Assembly (NCBI GenBank): GCA_902761535.1
Contig: CACWKS010000002.1
Coordinates: 206,418 to 270,417 of the forward strand
DNA: 64,000 bases
Direction: 5' to 3'
Source: an uncultured Pseudomonadota bacterium
GTDB taxonomy: Bacteria > Pseudomonadota > Alphaproteobacteria > RF32 > CAG-239
Shown here: piece after piece, positions 1 to 9,080 of the stretch
Layout: each line of letters opens with the position of its first letter
Numbering within the stretch: position 1 is the first letter of the stretch
Notes under the pieces: model-generated
Databases searched by the model: none
What the model was told of the DNA's origin: nothing
What the model saw: only the letters and a program-made list of their open reading frames with translations
Translations under genes and position numbers: made by a program

Positions 1-184
1 TACCATTACCAAAGCTTTGAAAAAAGGTGAAACCGTTCAAATTACCGGTTTCGGTTCTTACTCTGTAACTAAGCGTGCAGCTCGTAACGGCCGCAACCCT
101 GCTACCGGCAAAACTATTAAAATTGCTGCTTCTAAAGCTCCTAAATTCAGAGCCGGTGCTTTGTTGAAAAAGGCTGTAAAGTAA
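1..184 (+). CDS. HU-family DNA-binding protein (3' part only)
   Basis: Reading frame 2 from the left edge to the TAA at 182-184 gives about 60 residues with the C-terminal half of an HU/IHF fold. Visible are the beta-arm region [18 protein letters not shown], then PATGKTIKI and a basic C-terminal helix ending KKAVK. The RNPxTG signature is typical of HU histone-like proteins, which bend DNA and compact the nucleoid as dimers. The start codon and the N-terminal dimerisation helices lie outside the window, so HU-alpha/beta and IHF subunits cannot be separated with certainty; the NPATGKxIKI run favours HU. A strong terminator follows about 30 bases downstream. Confidence 0.9.
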   Translation, partial: TITKALKKGETVQITGFGSYSVTKRAARNGRNPATGKTIKIAASKAPKFRAGALLKKAVK

Positions 185-206
185 TTTCTGTTTAAGTGTT
201 ATTTTA

Positions 207-246
207 CTAAAAAACCTCGTCAGCTTTTGCAGGCGAGGTTTTTTTG
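207..246. terminator. Bidirectional rho-independent terminator between HU and uvrD
   Basis: The stem AACCTCG (213-219) pairs with CGAGGTT (234-240). It is followed by a T run on the + strand and preceded by an A run that gives a T run on the - strand. It can end both the HU gene and the convergent helicase gene. Confidence 0.85.
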
Positions 247-264
247 TTTACAAATGACAAAGTG

Positions 265-2550
265 TTATCCGACAAATTTGAGGTAATTACTCATAATTTT
301 TTTGATGCCTCCGCCGTTTTCAAAACAAACTTGCACGGTGTTACCGTCTTGTGCCACAATTGTCCCGTAACCGAAAGTTTGATGTAATACTTTTTTGCCT
401 AAATTATTGTTTTTATATTTCGGACGGGTGTAACTGTATCGATCGCTGCCGTCTGAAAAACTTTCTTCATAATCATCATTATAATGATTGGTTTTGCCGT
501 AATTAGGAGTAAAACTCGAGCGATTAGCTCCGAAATAAGAGCATTTGTTAATCAATTCGATATGTTCTGCCGGCAACTCATCAATAAAACGCGAGGGCAG
601 GTTGTTTTTCCATTCGGCAAACATCTTGCGATTAAAAGCCATCGAAATAAATAAGCGATGTTTTGCTCTGGTTATTGCCACATAGGCCAATCTCCGTTCT
701 TCTTCCAAAGCATTTTCGCCCTCATCAAGTGCACGTTGATGAGGAAACAATCCTTCTTCCCACCCCGGTAAAAATACCACTTCAAATTCCAAACCTTTAG
801 CCGAGTGTAAAGTTATCAGTCTTACTTTGTTCTCATTGGAATTTTCTTCATTATCCATCACCAAACTGACATGTTCCATAAACGAGACCAAATCGGGATA
901 TTGCTCATGATCACTCATCACATTTATCAATTCGCGCAAGTTATCCATTCTCCCCGGAGCTTCGGCCGAACTGTCATCTTTAAGGCTTTGCCAATATCCT
1001 GAATCTTGAATAACTGCATCAGCTAAATCATTAGGAGCTCCATTTTTTGATTGTTCGCGCCAGTTGTTAAAATTATCCCATAATTCACCGATCGAATTTT
1101 TAACCTTGCCGCTTAACGCTCCGTTTTCCAGCATTTCACTGACAGCTTGATACATTGAAATATGTTTACTTCGAGCATATTCTTGGAATTTTTCCACTGT
1201 TTTGGCACCGACACCGCGCGCCGGCTTATTAATAATACGTTCCAAAGCCAAATCATCATCCGGTTGCAAAATTACTCTGAGATAAGCAATTATATCGCGA
1301 ATTTCCGCTCTTTCATAGAATTTCTGCCCGCCGATAACCAAATAAGGAATAGCTTCGGAAATAAATTTCTCTTCCAAAATGCGCGTCTGAGCGGCGGTGC
1401 GTACCAAAACTGCCATTTGTGCATAGCTATAACCGTCATGACGAGCATTTTCAATTTCTTGAGCAATAAATCCGGCTTCTTCTTCGCCGTTATAAGTGCT
1501 GACCACTTTTATTTTGGTGTTATCAACTTTTAAGGCCGGAGAGTTTTCCGCGACTTTAAGATTTTTACCCAATCTTCCTTCATTATTGGCGATTAAATGT
1601 GAGGCAGCCGCCAAAATATGTCCGGTAGAACGATAATTACGCTCCAATCTGATGGTTTGTGCATCATTAAAATCATGATTAAATCGTAAAATATTTTCAA
1701 TCTCGGCACCTCGCCACGAATAAATCGATTGGTCATCATCGCCGACACAGCACAAATTGCGATGTTTTTGACATAGCAAACGTATCAGCATATATTGGCT
1801 GACGTTGGTGTCTTGATACTCATCAACCATAATATATTTAAAACGATTCTGATAAACTTCCAAAATATCTTTGTTGTGTTGTAAAATTTGCAAGGTATAA
1901 AGAATGATATCGCCGAAATCAACACAGTTCAATTCTTTTAATCTTTGTTGATAGGTTGTATAAATTTTTGCCAAAGTTGTCTCTTTATGTTCGGTAACAA
2001 TTCTTTCCGGTGTCCAACCTTTATCTTTCCACAACGATATTTTTTCTACCAAAGCTTGAGGTGGATATTTCTTATCATCAATACCGTTTTCCTGACATAT
2101 TTTTTTTAGTAGTCGCTTTTGGTCATCTTCTCCTAAAATAGTGAAATTAGCTTTTAAACCGACCAATTCGGCATGAGAACGCAATATCCTCACGCATATA
2201 CTGTGAAAAGTTCCCAGCCAAACCGCAGACGCTGCTCCGCCGATCATGGCAAAAACCCGCTCTTTCATTTCATTTGCGGCACGATTGGTAAAAGTTACTA
2301 CCAAACATTCTCTTGGTGTCGCTAAACCTTTGGCTAATATATAAGCCAATCTGGTGGTCAAAACTTTGGTTTTACCGGTTCCGGCACCGGATAACACCAA
2401 CAAAGGTCCTTGTGTCGTTTCTACTGCTTTACGCTGTTCAGGATTAAGTATATCCAACCAATCAAAACGCGGCATTAATTGTTCGGAATTACGCAGTGAC
2501 GCAGTTTGAGGCATTATATCCGTATCATCTAAAGAAAAAATATCATCCAT
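265..2550 (-). CDS. uvrD: ATP-dependent DNA helicase UvrD/PcrA (superfamily 1)
   Basis: This is a 761-residue SF1A 3'-5' helicase used in nucleotide-excision and mismatch repair and in clearing stalled forks. The motifs run in family order: Q-motif region LNPEQRKAV near residue 36, Walker A GAGTGKT (55-61), motif Ia TFTNRAA, motif II VDEYQDTN, motif III GDDDQSIYSWRGAE, motif IV RLERNYRS, motif V LHSAKGLEFEVVF and motif VI AYVAITRAK. The last 45 residues (KVLHQTFGYGTIV onward) match the Tudor-like C-terminal domain of PcrA/UvrD that contacts RNA polymerase. Length is normal. The gene stands alone, divergent from moxR. UvrD and PcrA names cannot be separated from sequence alone; RecB and Rep are less likely because of the C-terminal domain. 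Confidence 0.95.
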   Translation of the reverse strand: MDDIFSLDDTDIMPQTASLRNSEQLMPRFDWLDILNPEQRKAVETTQGPLLVLSGAGTGKTKVLTTRLAYILAKGLATPRECLVVTFTNRAANEMKERVFAMIGGAASAVWLGTFHSICVRILRSHAELVGLKANFTILGEDDQKRLLKKICQENGIDDKKYPPQALVEKISLWKDKGWTPERIVTEHKETTLAKIYTTYQQRLKELNCVDFGDIILYTLQILQHNKDILEVYQNRFKYIMVDEYQDTNVSQYMLIRLLCQKHRNLCCVGDDDQSIYSWRGAEIENILRFNHDFNDAQTIRLERNYRSTGHILAAASHLIANNEGRLGKNLKVAENSPALKVDNTKIKVVSTYNGEEEAGFIAQEIENARHDGYSYAQMAVLVRTAAQTRILEEKFISEAIPYLVIGGQKFYERAEIRDIIAYLRVILQPDDDLALERIINKPARGVGAKTVEKFQEYARSKHISMYQAVSEMLENGALSGKVKNSIGELWDNFNNWREQSKNGAPNDLADAVIQDSGYWQSLKDDSSAEAPGRMDNLRELINVMSDHEQYPDLVSFMEHVSLVMDNEENSNENKVRLITLHSAKGLEFEVVFLPGWEEGLFPHQRALDEGENALEEERRLAYVAITRAKHRLFISMAFNRKMFAEWKNNLPSRFIDELPAEHIELINKCSYFGANRSSFTPNYGKTNHYNDDYEESFSDGSDRYSYTRPKYKNNNLGKKVLHQTFGYGTIVAQDGNTVQVCFENGGGIKKIMSNYLKFVG

Positions 2551-2659
2551 GTTTCAATCTTCTTGTTTTTTTAACTTTTAATCAATATATATAAAGTATA
2601 TAAACTTTAAAATAAAGAACAAAATTAGAATTTTTATCAAAAAAGGCAGGTTAATTAAA

Positions 2660-3622
2660 ATGGCTGAAACTAGAGAAAAAATTGTTGAATTACAAAAAAT
2701 AATGAACAACAAGATTTTAGGGCAGAGCGATTTAGTCAATAAATTACTGATAACTCTGTTGGCAGACGGCAATGTTTTGGTGGAAGGTGCTCCCGGTTTG
2801 GCCAAAACCAAAGCCATTAAAACTTTGGCATCATTAATTAAAGCCGACTATAATCGTATCCAGTTTACACCCGATTTGTTGCCGTCAGATATCACCGGCA
2901 GCGATATATATATCAGTAGCACCGGCAAGTTTGAATTCCGTCAGGGACCGGTTTTTGCCAATTTGGTCTTAGCCGATGAAATCAACCGTGCTCCGGCCAA
3001 AGTTCAGTCTGCTTTGTTGGAAGCTATGGCCGAACGTCAGGTCAGTATCGGCGGAAAAAGATATCAATTGCCCGAGTTGTTTATGGTTATGGCTACCCAA
3101 AACCCGATTGAACACGAAGGAACTTATAATCTTCCCGAGGCTCAGTTGGATAGATTTTTGCTGTATGTAAAAATCAATCAACCCGATGCCGATTCCGAAA
3201 AAGCAATTTTGCGGCTGGTTCGCGGCGAGGTTATGCAGCAAGAGACTAAAACCGATTATGCCGTAACGATTGATGATATTTTAGCCGCACGCAAAGAAGC
3301 TTTACAAATTCATATGAGTGAAGCTTTGGAAGAATATATTGTTCAGTTGATTATTGCTACGCGGCAAATCGAAAAATACGATTCTTCGCTTAAAAATTAT
3401 ATCAGTTTCGGAGCCAGTCCGCGTGCCACTATTGCCCTTGATCGTTGCTCGCGTATTAATGCTTGGCTGAAGGGTAAAACTTTTGTAACTCCCGAAGATG
3501 TTCATGATGTGGTTAAAGATGTGTTGCGTCATCGTATAATCTTGAGTTTTGAAGCTCAGGCTGAAGGTATTACTTCCGATGAAATCATCGATTCTATTTT
3601 GCAAAAGGTTGCATTGCCGTGA
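2660..3622 (+). CDS. MoxR-family AAA+ ATPase
   Basis: This is a 320-residue MoxR AAA+ ATPase, a family thought to act as a metal-insertion or folding chaperone together with von Willebrand-type or DUF58 proteins. Walker A is GAPGLAKT (43-50), Walker B is LVLADEINRAP (about 102-112), sensor 1 lies in MATQNP and the arginine-finger region is LPEAQLDRF. The C-terminal lid helices contain the usual SFGASPRA motif. The start at 2660 follows an AGGCAGG ribosome site. The gene ends in a GTGA overlap with the DUF58 gene, so the two are translationally coupled. No BatA/BatB-like genes follow, so this is the minimal two-gene version. Confidence 0.93.
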   Translation: MAETREKIVELQKIMNNKILGQSDLVNKLLITLLADGNVLVEGAPGLAKTKAIKTLASLIKADYNRIQFTPDLLPSDITGSDIYISSTGKFEFRQGPVFANLVLADEINRAPAKVQSALLEAMAERQVSIGGKRYQLPELFMVMATQNPIEHEGTYNLPEAQLDRFLLYVKINQPDADSEKAILRLVRGEVMQQETKTDYAVTIDDILAARKEALQIHMSEALEEYIVQLIIATRQIEKYDSSLKNYISFGASPRATIALDRCSRINAWLKGKTFVTPEDVHDVVKDVLRHRIILSFEAQAEGITSDEIIDSILQKVALP

Positions 3623-4566
3623 TAAAATTCAACAAAATCAGCGAACTGTTTAAGAAAAAAGATTATGAAAGCGGCAACGGACTTTATGCTGATTTGTCCG
3701 AGCTTATGGCTATGCGTCGTTATGTGCCGATAATGCGTAACAGCCGCGACAAAAAAGCTTCATCTATTGACAGCGGCGGTATTCGTTCGGCTTTCCGGGG
3801 CAGGGGAATTGAAATGGAAGAAATTCGCGAATATCAATTCGGCGATGACGTTCGTGATATTGACTGGCGTGTTACGGCACGAATGAATAATCCTTATACC
3901 AAAATTTATACTCAGGAACGCAATCGAGAAATTTACGTTTGGCTCGATTTATCGCCGATAATGTTATTCGGTTCGCACCAAGAGCTGAAATCGGTTACCG
4001 CTTCCAAATTAGCTGCTTTTTTAGGTTGGATGGCTCTGGATAACAAAGACCGATTCGGTTGTGTAATTTTTGACGGAGCAGATTCTTATGTGCTTAAATC
4101 CGGCAATGACCGTGCTTATATAGCCGCAATTTGCAAAAAAATATCCGATATCGGACAACAATCATTGAATAATATGATAAACGATAAGGAAGCACGCCTC
4201 AAATCACTCAAATTATTGAGCCGCAATGCCCAAAGAGGCGCCGGAATATTTATTATCAGTTCACTGATGTTTTGGGATGATGGTTATAACCGAGAATTAA
4301 CTTATTTAGCAAAAAGTAACCAGTTGTTTTTGGTTAATGTTTTTGATAATTTGGAAAAGGAATCGCCACCGGCCGGTCAATACAAAGCAGAATTTTCCGG
4401 AGAAAAAATTGTTTTTGATACTTCCGGACGTGATTATATCCAAAATTATCGCGAATATTTTGCCGATAAAAATCAGCAGTTGCATGATTTTAGTAAAAAA
4501 ATCAAGGCTCAAATAATTGATTTTTCACAAAATTATAGCTTATTGGGAAATTTTAAAATATTTTAG
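3619..4566 (+). CDS. DUF58 domain protein, partner of MoxR
   Basis: This 315-residue protein starts at a GTG whose last bases overlap the moxR stop. It carries the DUF58 signature: RGRGIEMEEIREYQFGDDVRDIDWRVTARM near residues 58-88 and the VWA-like strand VWLDLSPIMLFG. DUF58 proteins are almost always encoded after MoxR ATPases and are presumed clients or adaptors; the biochemical role is not settled. No membrane helix is evident, unlike longer DUF58 proteins that begin with two transmembrane segments. The coupling to MoxR is direct evidence of joint function. A promoter-like site for the next gene lies just after the stop, so the pair probably ends here. Confidence 0.88.
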   Translation: MIKFNKISELFKKKDYESGNGLYADLSELMAMRRYVPIMRNSRDKKASSIDSGGIRSAFRGRGIEMEEIREYQFGDDVRDIDWRVTARMNNPYTKIYTQERNREIYVWLDLSPIMLFGSHQELKSVTASKLAAFLGWMALDNKDRFGCVIFDGADSYVLKSGNDRAYIAAICKKISDIGQQSLNNMINDKEARLKSLKLLSRNAQRGAGIFIISSLMFWDDGYNRELTYLAKSNQLFLVNVFDNLEKESPPAGQYKAEFSGEKIVFDTSGRDYIQNYREYFADKNQQLHDFSKKIKAQIIDFSQNYSLLGNFKIF

Positions 4567-4574
4567 AAGGAAAC

Positions 4575-4604
4575 TTGACAAAAAAATATTAATATGGTAG
4601 ATTA
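4575..4604 (+). promoter_or_regulatory. Candidate sigma-70 promoter for the TPR gene
   Basis: There is a perfect TTGACA at 4575-4580 and TAGATT at 4599-4604, with an 18-base spacer. It lies 44 bases upstream of the TPR start, just after the DUF58 stop. Confidence 0.55.
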
Positions 4605-4647
4605 ACAATTGTAAAATTATTTTGAACATTATGAAGAGAGAAAAAGA

Positions 4648-5613
4648 ATGGTTAAATCAAACGATAATGCAGCATATAAAAGAGGACAAGAGCTTCTGGA
4701 TGTTGGGCAATATGAGGAAGCTATTGTACAGTTTAATAAAGCGATTGAAGAACAGCCCGATTCTTGGAAGTCGCTCAACTCTAAAGGATTTGCTTACCAA
4801 AAACTGAGCCGCTATACCGAGGCGGTTGACTGTTTCGATCAAGCTTTGTTGCTTAATCCCAAATCTGTTGAAGTACTCAATAACAAAGGTGTTACTTTAA
4901 GTATGCGCGGTTTGTATAAAGAGGCAATAAAATGTTTTGATGAGGCTATTGCTACTGATGTAACTTCGCTGGAGGCACTCAACGGTAAAGCAATTGCTCT
5001 ACAACATATGTTTGCTTATAAAGAAGCCTTGGATGTTTTGGAACAGGCTATGAAAATTGATAACAAGCATTCGCAAACCTTGTTGAGTATTGCAGTGACT
5101 CTTCAAAAACTTAAACAATATGAACGTTCTATTGCCTTTTTCAAAAAGGTTTTGGCGGCTGATAAAAATAATATCAAGGCATGGAATGGTATCGGAGTAA
5201 CTTATCAGCTTATGGGAGATAATAATTCCGCTATTAAGTGTTTTACCAAGATCTTAAATATCAACAGTCGTGAAATTCAAGCTTGGATTTCCATCGGTTT
5301 TGTTTATCAAAAAATGATGAAATTCGGTGACGCCTTAAAATGTTACAAAAAAGCACAAACCGTAATTAATAATCGTTACCATCACAAATTGTATGATGGT
5401 TTGGCTTCATGTCTGACCAAGTTATCCGAATTTGATCAGGCCAGTGAAGTTTATCAGCAAATATTCCAGCACGAGGAAGGTAAAAAGAAATGGGATGCTC
5501 AACGTTCCCTAAAGTTTGTCAATAAATTAAAACGTAAAAAGGCAATGGGGGTTTTACCATCGTTGGTTCCTGATGAAGGCGAGGGCGAAACACCTAAACC
5601 ATCTGCTTCATAA
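4648..5613 (+). CDS. Tetratricopeptide-repeat protein
   Basis: This is a 321-residue protein made almost wholly of TPR units of 34 residues from residue 7 to about 270. Repeated hallmarks are the A..G/N..A..Y..A...F..A....P pattern, for example YKRGQELLDVGQYEEAIVQF and GFAYQKLSRYTEAVDCF. No signal peptide or membrane helix is seen, so it is probably cytoplasmic and acts as a protein-interaction scaffold. The tail (about 275-321) is basic, then acidic/proline-rich (VPDEGEGETPKP), and is probably disordered. It has its own promoter and terminator. The partner is unknown and nothing in the neighbourhood identifies it. Confidence 0.85.
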   Translation: MVKSNDNAAYKRGQELLDVGQYEEAIVQFNKAIEEQPDSWKSLNSKGFAYQKLSRYTEAVDCFDQALLLNPKSVEVLNNKGVTLSMRGLYKEAIKCFDEAIATDVTSLEALNGKAIALQHMFAYKEALDVLEQAMKIDNKHSQTLLSIAVTLQKLKQYERSIAFFKKVLAADKNNIKAWNGIGVTYQLMGDNNSAIKCFTKILNINSREIQAWISIGFVYQKMMKFGDALKCYKKAQTVINNRYHHKLYDGLASCLTKLSEFDQASEVYQQIFQHEEGKKKWDAQRSLKFVNKLKRKKAMGVLPSLVPDEGEGETPKPSAS

Positions 5614-5626
5614 CTAAGTTCAACAT

Positions 5627-5658
5627 AAAAAAACGGCGTTAATCAACGCCGTTTTTTA
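5627..5658. terminator. Bidirectional terminator between the TPR gene and cinA
   Basis: AACGGCGTT (5632-5640) pairs with AACGCCGTT (5644-5652). An A run precedes the stem and a T run follows it, serving two convergent genes. Confidence 0.88.
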
Positions 5659-5663
5659 TTGTA

Positions 5664-6140
5664 TTATATTTTTTCCAGAAACTTTTCCAATTTTTTCAGC
5701 ACTGCTTCGGCGAACTGTTCTTTCATCTTAATCCTCGGAGTATTGCTGGGTAAATTTACCTCAAAACTGACTTGCTGACCTAAACCGCATATAGTCGAAA
5801 ACATTACTCCGGCCGGTTTGCCTTCTGCTCCCGATGGTCCGGCGGTTCCGGTTGTTGATACACAAATATCGGCACCGGTAATATTATGCAGTCCTTGTGC
5901 CATTTCAATCGAGCATTCCTGACTGACTGCGCCGAATTTGCTTAAAGTTTGATTTGAAACTCCCAAGATATTATGTTTAGCTTCGTTGCAATAAGTCACA
6001 AAATTAAGTTTAACATAATCGGAACTTCCGCTCACATCGGTTAATTTGGAGCTTAGTAAACCGCCGGTGCAAGATTCGGTAGTGGCAATGGTTAAATGTT
6101 TAGCTTTTAATATTTGCCCGATTTTTTCTTCTTCTTTCAT
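5664..6140 (-). CDS. CinA C-terminal-domain protein (nicotinamide-nucleotide amidase PncC type)
   Basis: At 158 residues it corresponds to the stand-alone C-terminal domain of CinA, which hydrolyses nicotinamide mononucleotide to nicotinate mononucleotide in the pyridine nucleotide salvage cycle. The nucleophile region TTESCTGGLLSSKLT (residues 19-33) and the glycine-rich GTAGPSGAEGKPAG (about 116-129) are the conserved motifs. The N-terminal molybdopterin-binding-like domain of full CinA is absent, as in E. coli PncC/YgaD. The start codon touches the stop codon of dut (6141-6143), so dut and this gene form an operon. Family assignment is firm; the NMN amidase activity is by family. Confidence 0.9.
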   Translation of the reverse strand: MKEEEKIGQILKAKHLTIATTESCTGGLLSSKLTDVSGSSDYVKLNFVTYCNEAKHNILGVSNQTLSKFGAVSQECSIEMAQGLHNITGADICVSTTGTAGPSGAEGKPAGVMFSTICGLGQQVSFEVNLPSNTPRIKMKEQFAEAVLKKLEKFLEKI

Positions 6141-6587
6141 TTATTTAACTCCCGATGATCCGAAACCTCTATCTCCTCGTGCAGTATCGCTTAACTCTTC
6201 ACAAGCAATGGTTGCAGGCTTAAAAATCGGACAAACTACCATTTGTGCAATCCTGTCGCGGGGTTGAATAACCACCTCATGATTGTTAAAGTTAAATACA
6301 TTAACTTTGATTTCACCGCGATAAGATATATCTACCGTGCCGAATTGAGCAACAATTCCCTTGGAAGTAAGCCCCGAACGCGGTCGAATTTGCAGTTCTG
6401 CCGAACAACCTTGCGGCAAATCAAACTCATCAAGTTCTACACAAATTCCTGTCGGTATGGTAGCAATTCCGAACGGTGCTATTGTTAAGGTATCATTGAT
6501 ATCAGCACGCAAATCATATCCCGAATCACCTTCTTTGGAGGTTATTTCCGGAAGATTTTTATTCAAATATTTTATTTTTAATTTCAT
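6141..6587 (-). CDS. dut: Deoxyuridine 5'-triphosphate nucleotidohydrolase (dUTPase)
   Basis: It hydrolyses dUTP to dUMP and pyrophosphate, keeping uracil out of DNA and feeding dTMP synthesis; the enzyme is a trimer. All five trimeric-dUTPase motifs are present: GDSGYDLRA, PRSGLTSKG, GTVDISYRGEI, DRIAQMVV and the C-terminal RGDRGFGSSG. I chose the ATG at 6587, giving 148 residues, because it has a good upstream GGAAGGA and matches the family length. An upstream in-frame extension to 6737 would add about 50 unrelated residues and run into the divergent gene. It is co-transcribed with the CinA-type gene. Confidence 0.95.
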   Translation of the reverse strand: MKLKIKYLNKNLPEITSKEGDSGYDLRADINDTLTIAPFGIATIPTGICVELDEFDLPQGCSAELQIRPRSGLTSKGIVAQFGTVDISYRGEIKVNVFNFNNHEVVIQPRDRIAQMVVCPIFKPATIACEELSDTARGDRGFGSSGVK

Positions 6588-6661
6588 GATTAAGTCCTTC
6601 CGATAATAATAGCACCTTAGCAAAATAATAGTTTTATGCAAGAACATTTGTGTAATTTTGC

Positions 6662-6689
6662 TTGCTTTTCTTATCGCAAAAGTTATTAT
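6662..6689 (+). promoter_or_regulatory. Candidate promoter for the lipid-modification operon
   Basis: TTGCTT at 6662-6667 and TATTAT at 6684-6689 are separated by 16 bases. They lie 22 bases before the first gene of the three-gene glycosyltransferase operon and are divergent from dut. Confidence 0.4.
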
Positions 6690-6711
6690 CGCTATGTGAG
6701 GATATAAGCAT

Positions 6712-8133
6712 ATGAAGATAAACAAAACTCTTAGCATTTTTTTATTATGTCACATAATTATCTGGTCGGTATTACCGATAATTTTACGTGCTGATTTGCC
6801 GATGGATTCTGCCGAGGCTCTTATTTGGGGAATTATTGGTCAGTGGGGTACTTATAAACATCCGCCGCTTTCCGGATGGTTAGCGGATTGGGCTTGGCAA
6901 CTTGGTGGCCAAAATCCTCGAGCATTATATGTTTTGAGCCAAGTATTAGTAATCAGTGCTTTGATTTATATTTATAAATTAGCCCGCTGTTTTCTCAGTC
7001 GTGAAAAGGCTCTGTTTGCAACTGTTTTAATGGAAGGTGTTGCCTATTACAATTTGGTTACTCCCGAATATAATTGTAATATTGTTGCTCTGTTATTGTG
7101 GCCGGCCTGCACTTATCATTTTTACCTCGGAGTTAAAGATAATCGTTTGCGTGACTGGCTGCTTTTCGGCCTGTTTGCCGGATTAAATCTGCTTAACAAA
7201 TATGTTTCCGGAGCTTTGTTGTTTAGTCTGGGGCTTTATTTATTGTGTTGCCGTCAGGGAAGGTTACGTTTGTCCTCGTGGAAATTATATATCGGAGCTT
7301 TGGTTGCTTTGACTTTATTTTTACCGCATTTTGTTTGGCTGTATAATCGGGATTTCTTTGTTATTGATTATTTTTTAGGCAGAGCTTCCGGTCATAATTT
7401 ACCTTATGGTTTAGGTCATATTGTTTATCCGTTAAGATTCCTGTTGGCACAAATTTTAGCTGCCGGTGCTGCTTTGTTGGTATTGTGTTCTGCTTGGTAT
7501 TTTGGTAAAAAGGAAAAAAGTAATTGCAATAAGTCGGATAAAATTTTTATCTTTTTCGCCGGAGTTTTGCCTTTGCTGATTATGTTTCTGGTTCCCGTTA
7601 TCAGCGGTGCCAAACTTAAAAGCATGTGGGGTTCGCCAGCACTTTATATGCTTACCATAATTTGGTCGGTTTATTTACCTTTCAACTTATCTCAAATTCG
7701 CACAAAACTGTTGATAACGGCTTATACTCTTATGTTTGTTTTTGCAATCGCTTTTAGTTTGCAATGTCTTGCTACCTTGAGTGCTAAGTTTAATCTTAAC
7801 GCTGAAGATTTTGTTGCTCGGGTTGATGAAAATAATACTCAATATGTAGCCGGTAATATTTGGCTTGCCTCCACCGTTGGTGCATATAGTCCAAACAATC
7901 CGCAAGTTGTTTTTGAGCTCAATTTTGCCAACAATCCGTGGATTGATATGAAGGATGCTCTAAAAAAAGGAATTTTGGTAGTGGAAGAAAATTTAAGTGT
8001 TTACAAGTCCCATCAAGCAGATTATCCTCAGCTGAAAGATGCGAAAGTTTATAAATTAAATGCCCGAAATATTTTCGGTAAAACTAAAGAATATAATTTT
8101 TATTACGGTATTTTGTCAGGAGAAAATAAATGA
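6712..8133 (+). CDS. GT39/ArnT-like polyprenyl-phosphate-sugar glycosyltransferase, integral membrane
   Basis: This 473-residue membrane protein has about 10-12 predicted transmembrane stretches. The N-terminal periplasmic loop RADLPMDSAEALIWG contains the acidic residue(s) conserved in dolichyl/undecaprenyl-phosphate-sugar transferases of the PMT/ArnT superfamily, and the next loop has KHPPLSGW, the family HPP motif. Such enzymes take a sugar from a lipid carrier at the outer face of the inner membrane and attach it to an acceptor such as lipid A. Its stop overlaps the start of a DPM-type glycosyltransferase by four bases, and a YdjC-type deacetylase follows. This is the gene set expected for an amino-sugar lipid A pathway like FlmK-FlmF2-NaxD of Francisella. 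The acceptor is inferred, not shown. Confidence 0.82.
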   Translation: MKINKTLSIFLLCHIIIWSVLPIILRADLPMDSAEALIWGIIGQWGTYKHPPLSGWLADWAWQLGGQNPRALYVLSQVLVISALIYIYKLARCFLSREKALFATVLMEGVAYYNLVTPEYNCNIVALLLWPACTYHFYLGVKDNRLRDWLLFGLFAGLNLLNKYVSGALLFSLGLYLLCCRQGRLRLSSWKLYIGALVALTLFLPHFVWLYNRDFFVIDYFLGRASGHNLPYGLGHIVYPLRFLLAQILAAGAALLVLCSAWYFGKKEKSNCNKSDKIFIFFAGVLPLLIMFLVPVISGAKLKSMWGSPALYMLTIIWSVYLPFNLSQIRTKLLITAYTLMFVFAIAFSLQCLATLSAKFNLNAEDFVARVDENNTQYVAGNIWLASTVGAYSPNNPQVVFELNFANNPWIDMKDALKKGILVVEENLSVYKSHQADYPQLKDAKVYKLNARNIFGKTKEYNFYYGILSGENK

Positions 8134-9080
8134 AAGCTTCCGTCAGTATAGTTATTTCGGCTTATAATGAAGAAGACAGCATAGATGCTTTGTATAAAGA
8201 GCTGACAAAGGTGTGCGGGGAATTACCGCTTAAAAATTATGAGTTGATTTTTGTTGATGACGGCTCCAAAGATAAGACTTATATCAAATGCCAAAAATTA
8301 CAGGAAAAAGACGCTCATGTTAAAATTGTCCATTTTATGCGCAATTTCGGTCATGAAATTGCCATGACTGCCGGTATGGATTATGCCCAAGGCGATGCGG
8401 TTATATTTATGGATGCAGATTTACAACATCCTCCGGTTTATATCAAAGAAATGGTAAAAGAATGGCAAAACGGCATGGATATTGTTTTAACCAAGCGAGT
8501 TGAAAATCGTGCTACTTCCAAGCTGTATGATTTTTGTGCTTGGGCTTTTTACAAAGTTTTGAATTTTCTTTCCGATACGAACATTCCCGCCAAAACTCCT
8601 GATTTTCGCCTGATAGATCGCAAATTTGTTGATTTCTTAAAGCAATTCAACGAACATGACAGACTGTTTCGCGGTCTGTTGAGTTGGGCTATGCCTAATG
8701 ACAACGTTAAAGTGATTGATTTTGTTGCTCCGGAACGCTTTGCCGGTGAATCTAAATATAATTTTCGTAAATCTTTTGGCTTAGCCTTAAACAGTATTGT
8801 GCAGTTTTCCACCAAACCGTTGCGTTTGTCGATTTATTTAGGGCTGTTGACTGCTTTTATTTCCGGTATTTTGGGACTATGGGTAATTATTGAGCATTTC
8901 ATCATGAAACAACCAACTCCTGGTTATGCTACGATTATGACCACAGTGATTTTTATCGGTTCGGTTCAATTGATTGTTTTAGGGATTATCGGCGAATATA
9001 TCGGTAAGATTCATATGGAAGTCAAAGGTCGCCCGCTTTATATCGCCGAATATAAGGAAAAGAAAAGCAATGATAAATAA
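8130..9080 (+). CDS. DPM1-type family 2 glycosyltransferase (polyprenyl-phosphate sugar synthase)
   Basis: This is a 316-residue GT2 enzyme. The GT-A catalytic domain (about 1-220) shows SIVISAYNEEDSI, FVDDGSKDKT, MRNFGHEIAMTAGMD and FMDADLQHPP, where DAD/DADLQ holds the nucleotide-sugar metal site. Two C-terminal membrane helices (about 232-255 and 270-290) anchor it, as in GtrB, ArnC and FlmF2. It should load a sugar from a UDP- or GDP-donor onto undecaprenyl phosphate at the cytoplasmic face, making the donor for the upstream ArnT-like transferase. The ATGA overlap with the upstream gene and an 11-base overlap with the next gene mark tight coupling. The sugar cannot be read from sequence; the deacetylase partner suggests an N-acetylated hexosamine. 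Confidence 0.88.
   Translation: MKASVSIVISAYNEEDSIDALYKELTKVCGELPLKNYELIFVDDGSKDKTYIKCQKLQEKDAHVKIVHFMRNFGHEIAMTAGMDYAQGDAVIFMDADLQHPPVYIKEMVKEWQNGMDIVLTKRVENRATSKLYDFCAWAFYKVLNFLSDTNIPAKTPDFRLIDRKFVDFLKQFNEHDRLFRGLLSWAMPNDNVKVIDFVAPERFAGESKYNFRKSFGLALNSIVQFSTKPLRLSIYLGLLTAFISGILGLWVIIEHFIMKQPTPGYATIMTTVIFIGSVQLIVLGIIGEYIGKIHMEVKGRPLYIAEYKEKKSNDK

Noticed and set aside
6588-6737. Longer dUTPase start
   Set aside because: The extra 50 residues are hydrophobic and unlike any dUTPase, extend into the divergent promoter and gene, and the internal ATG has a good ribosome site.
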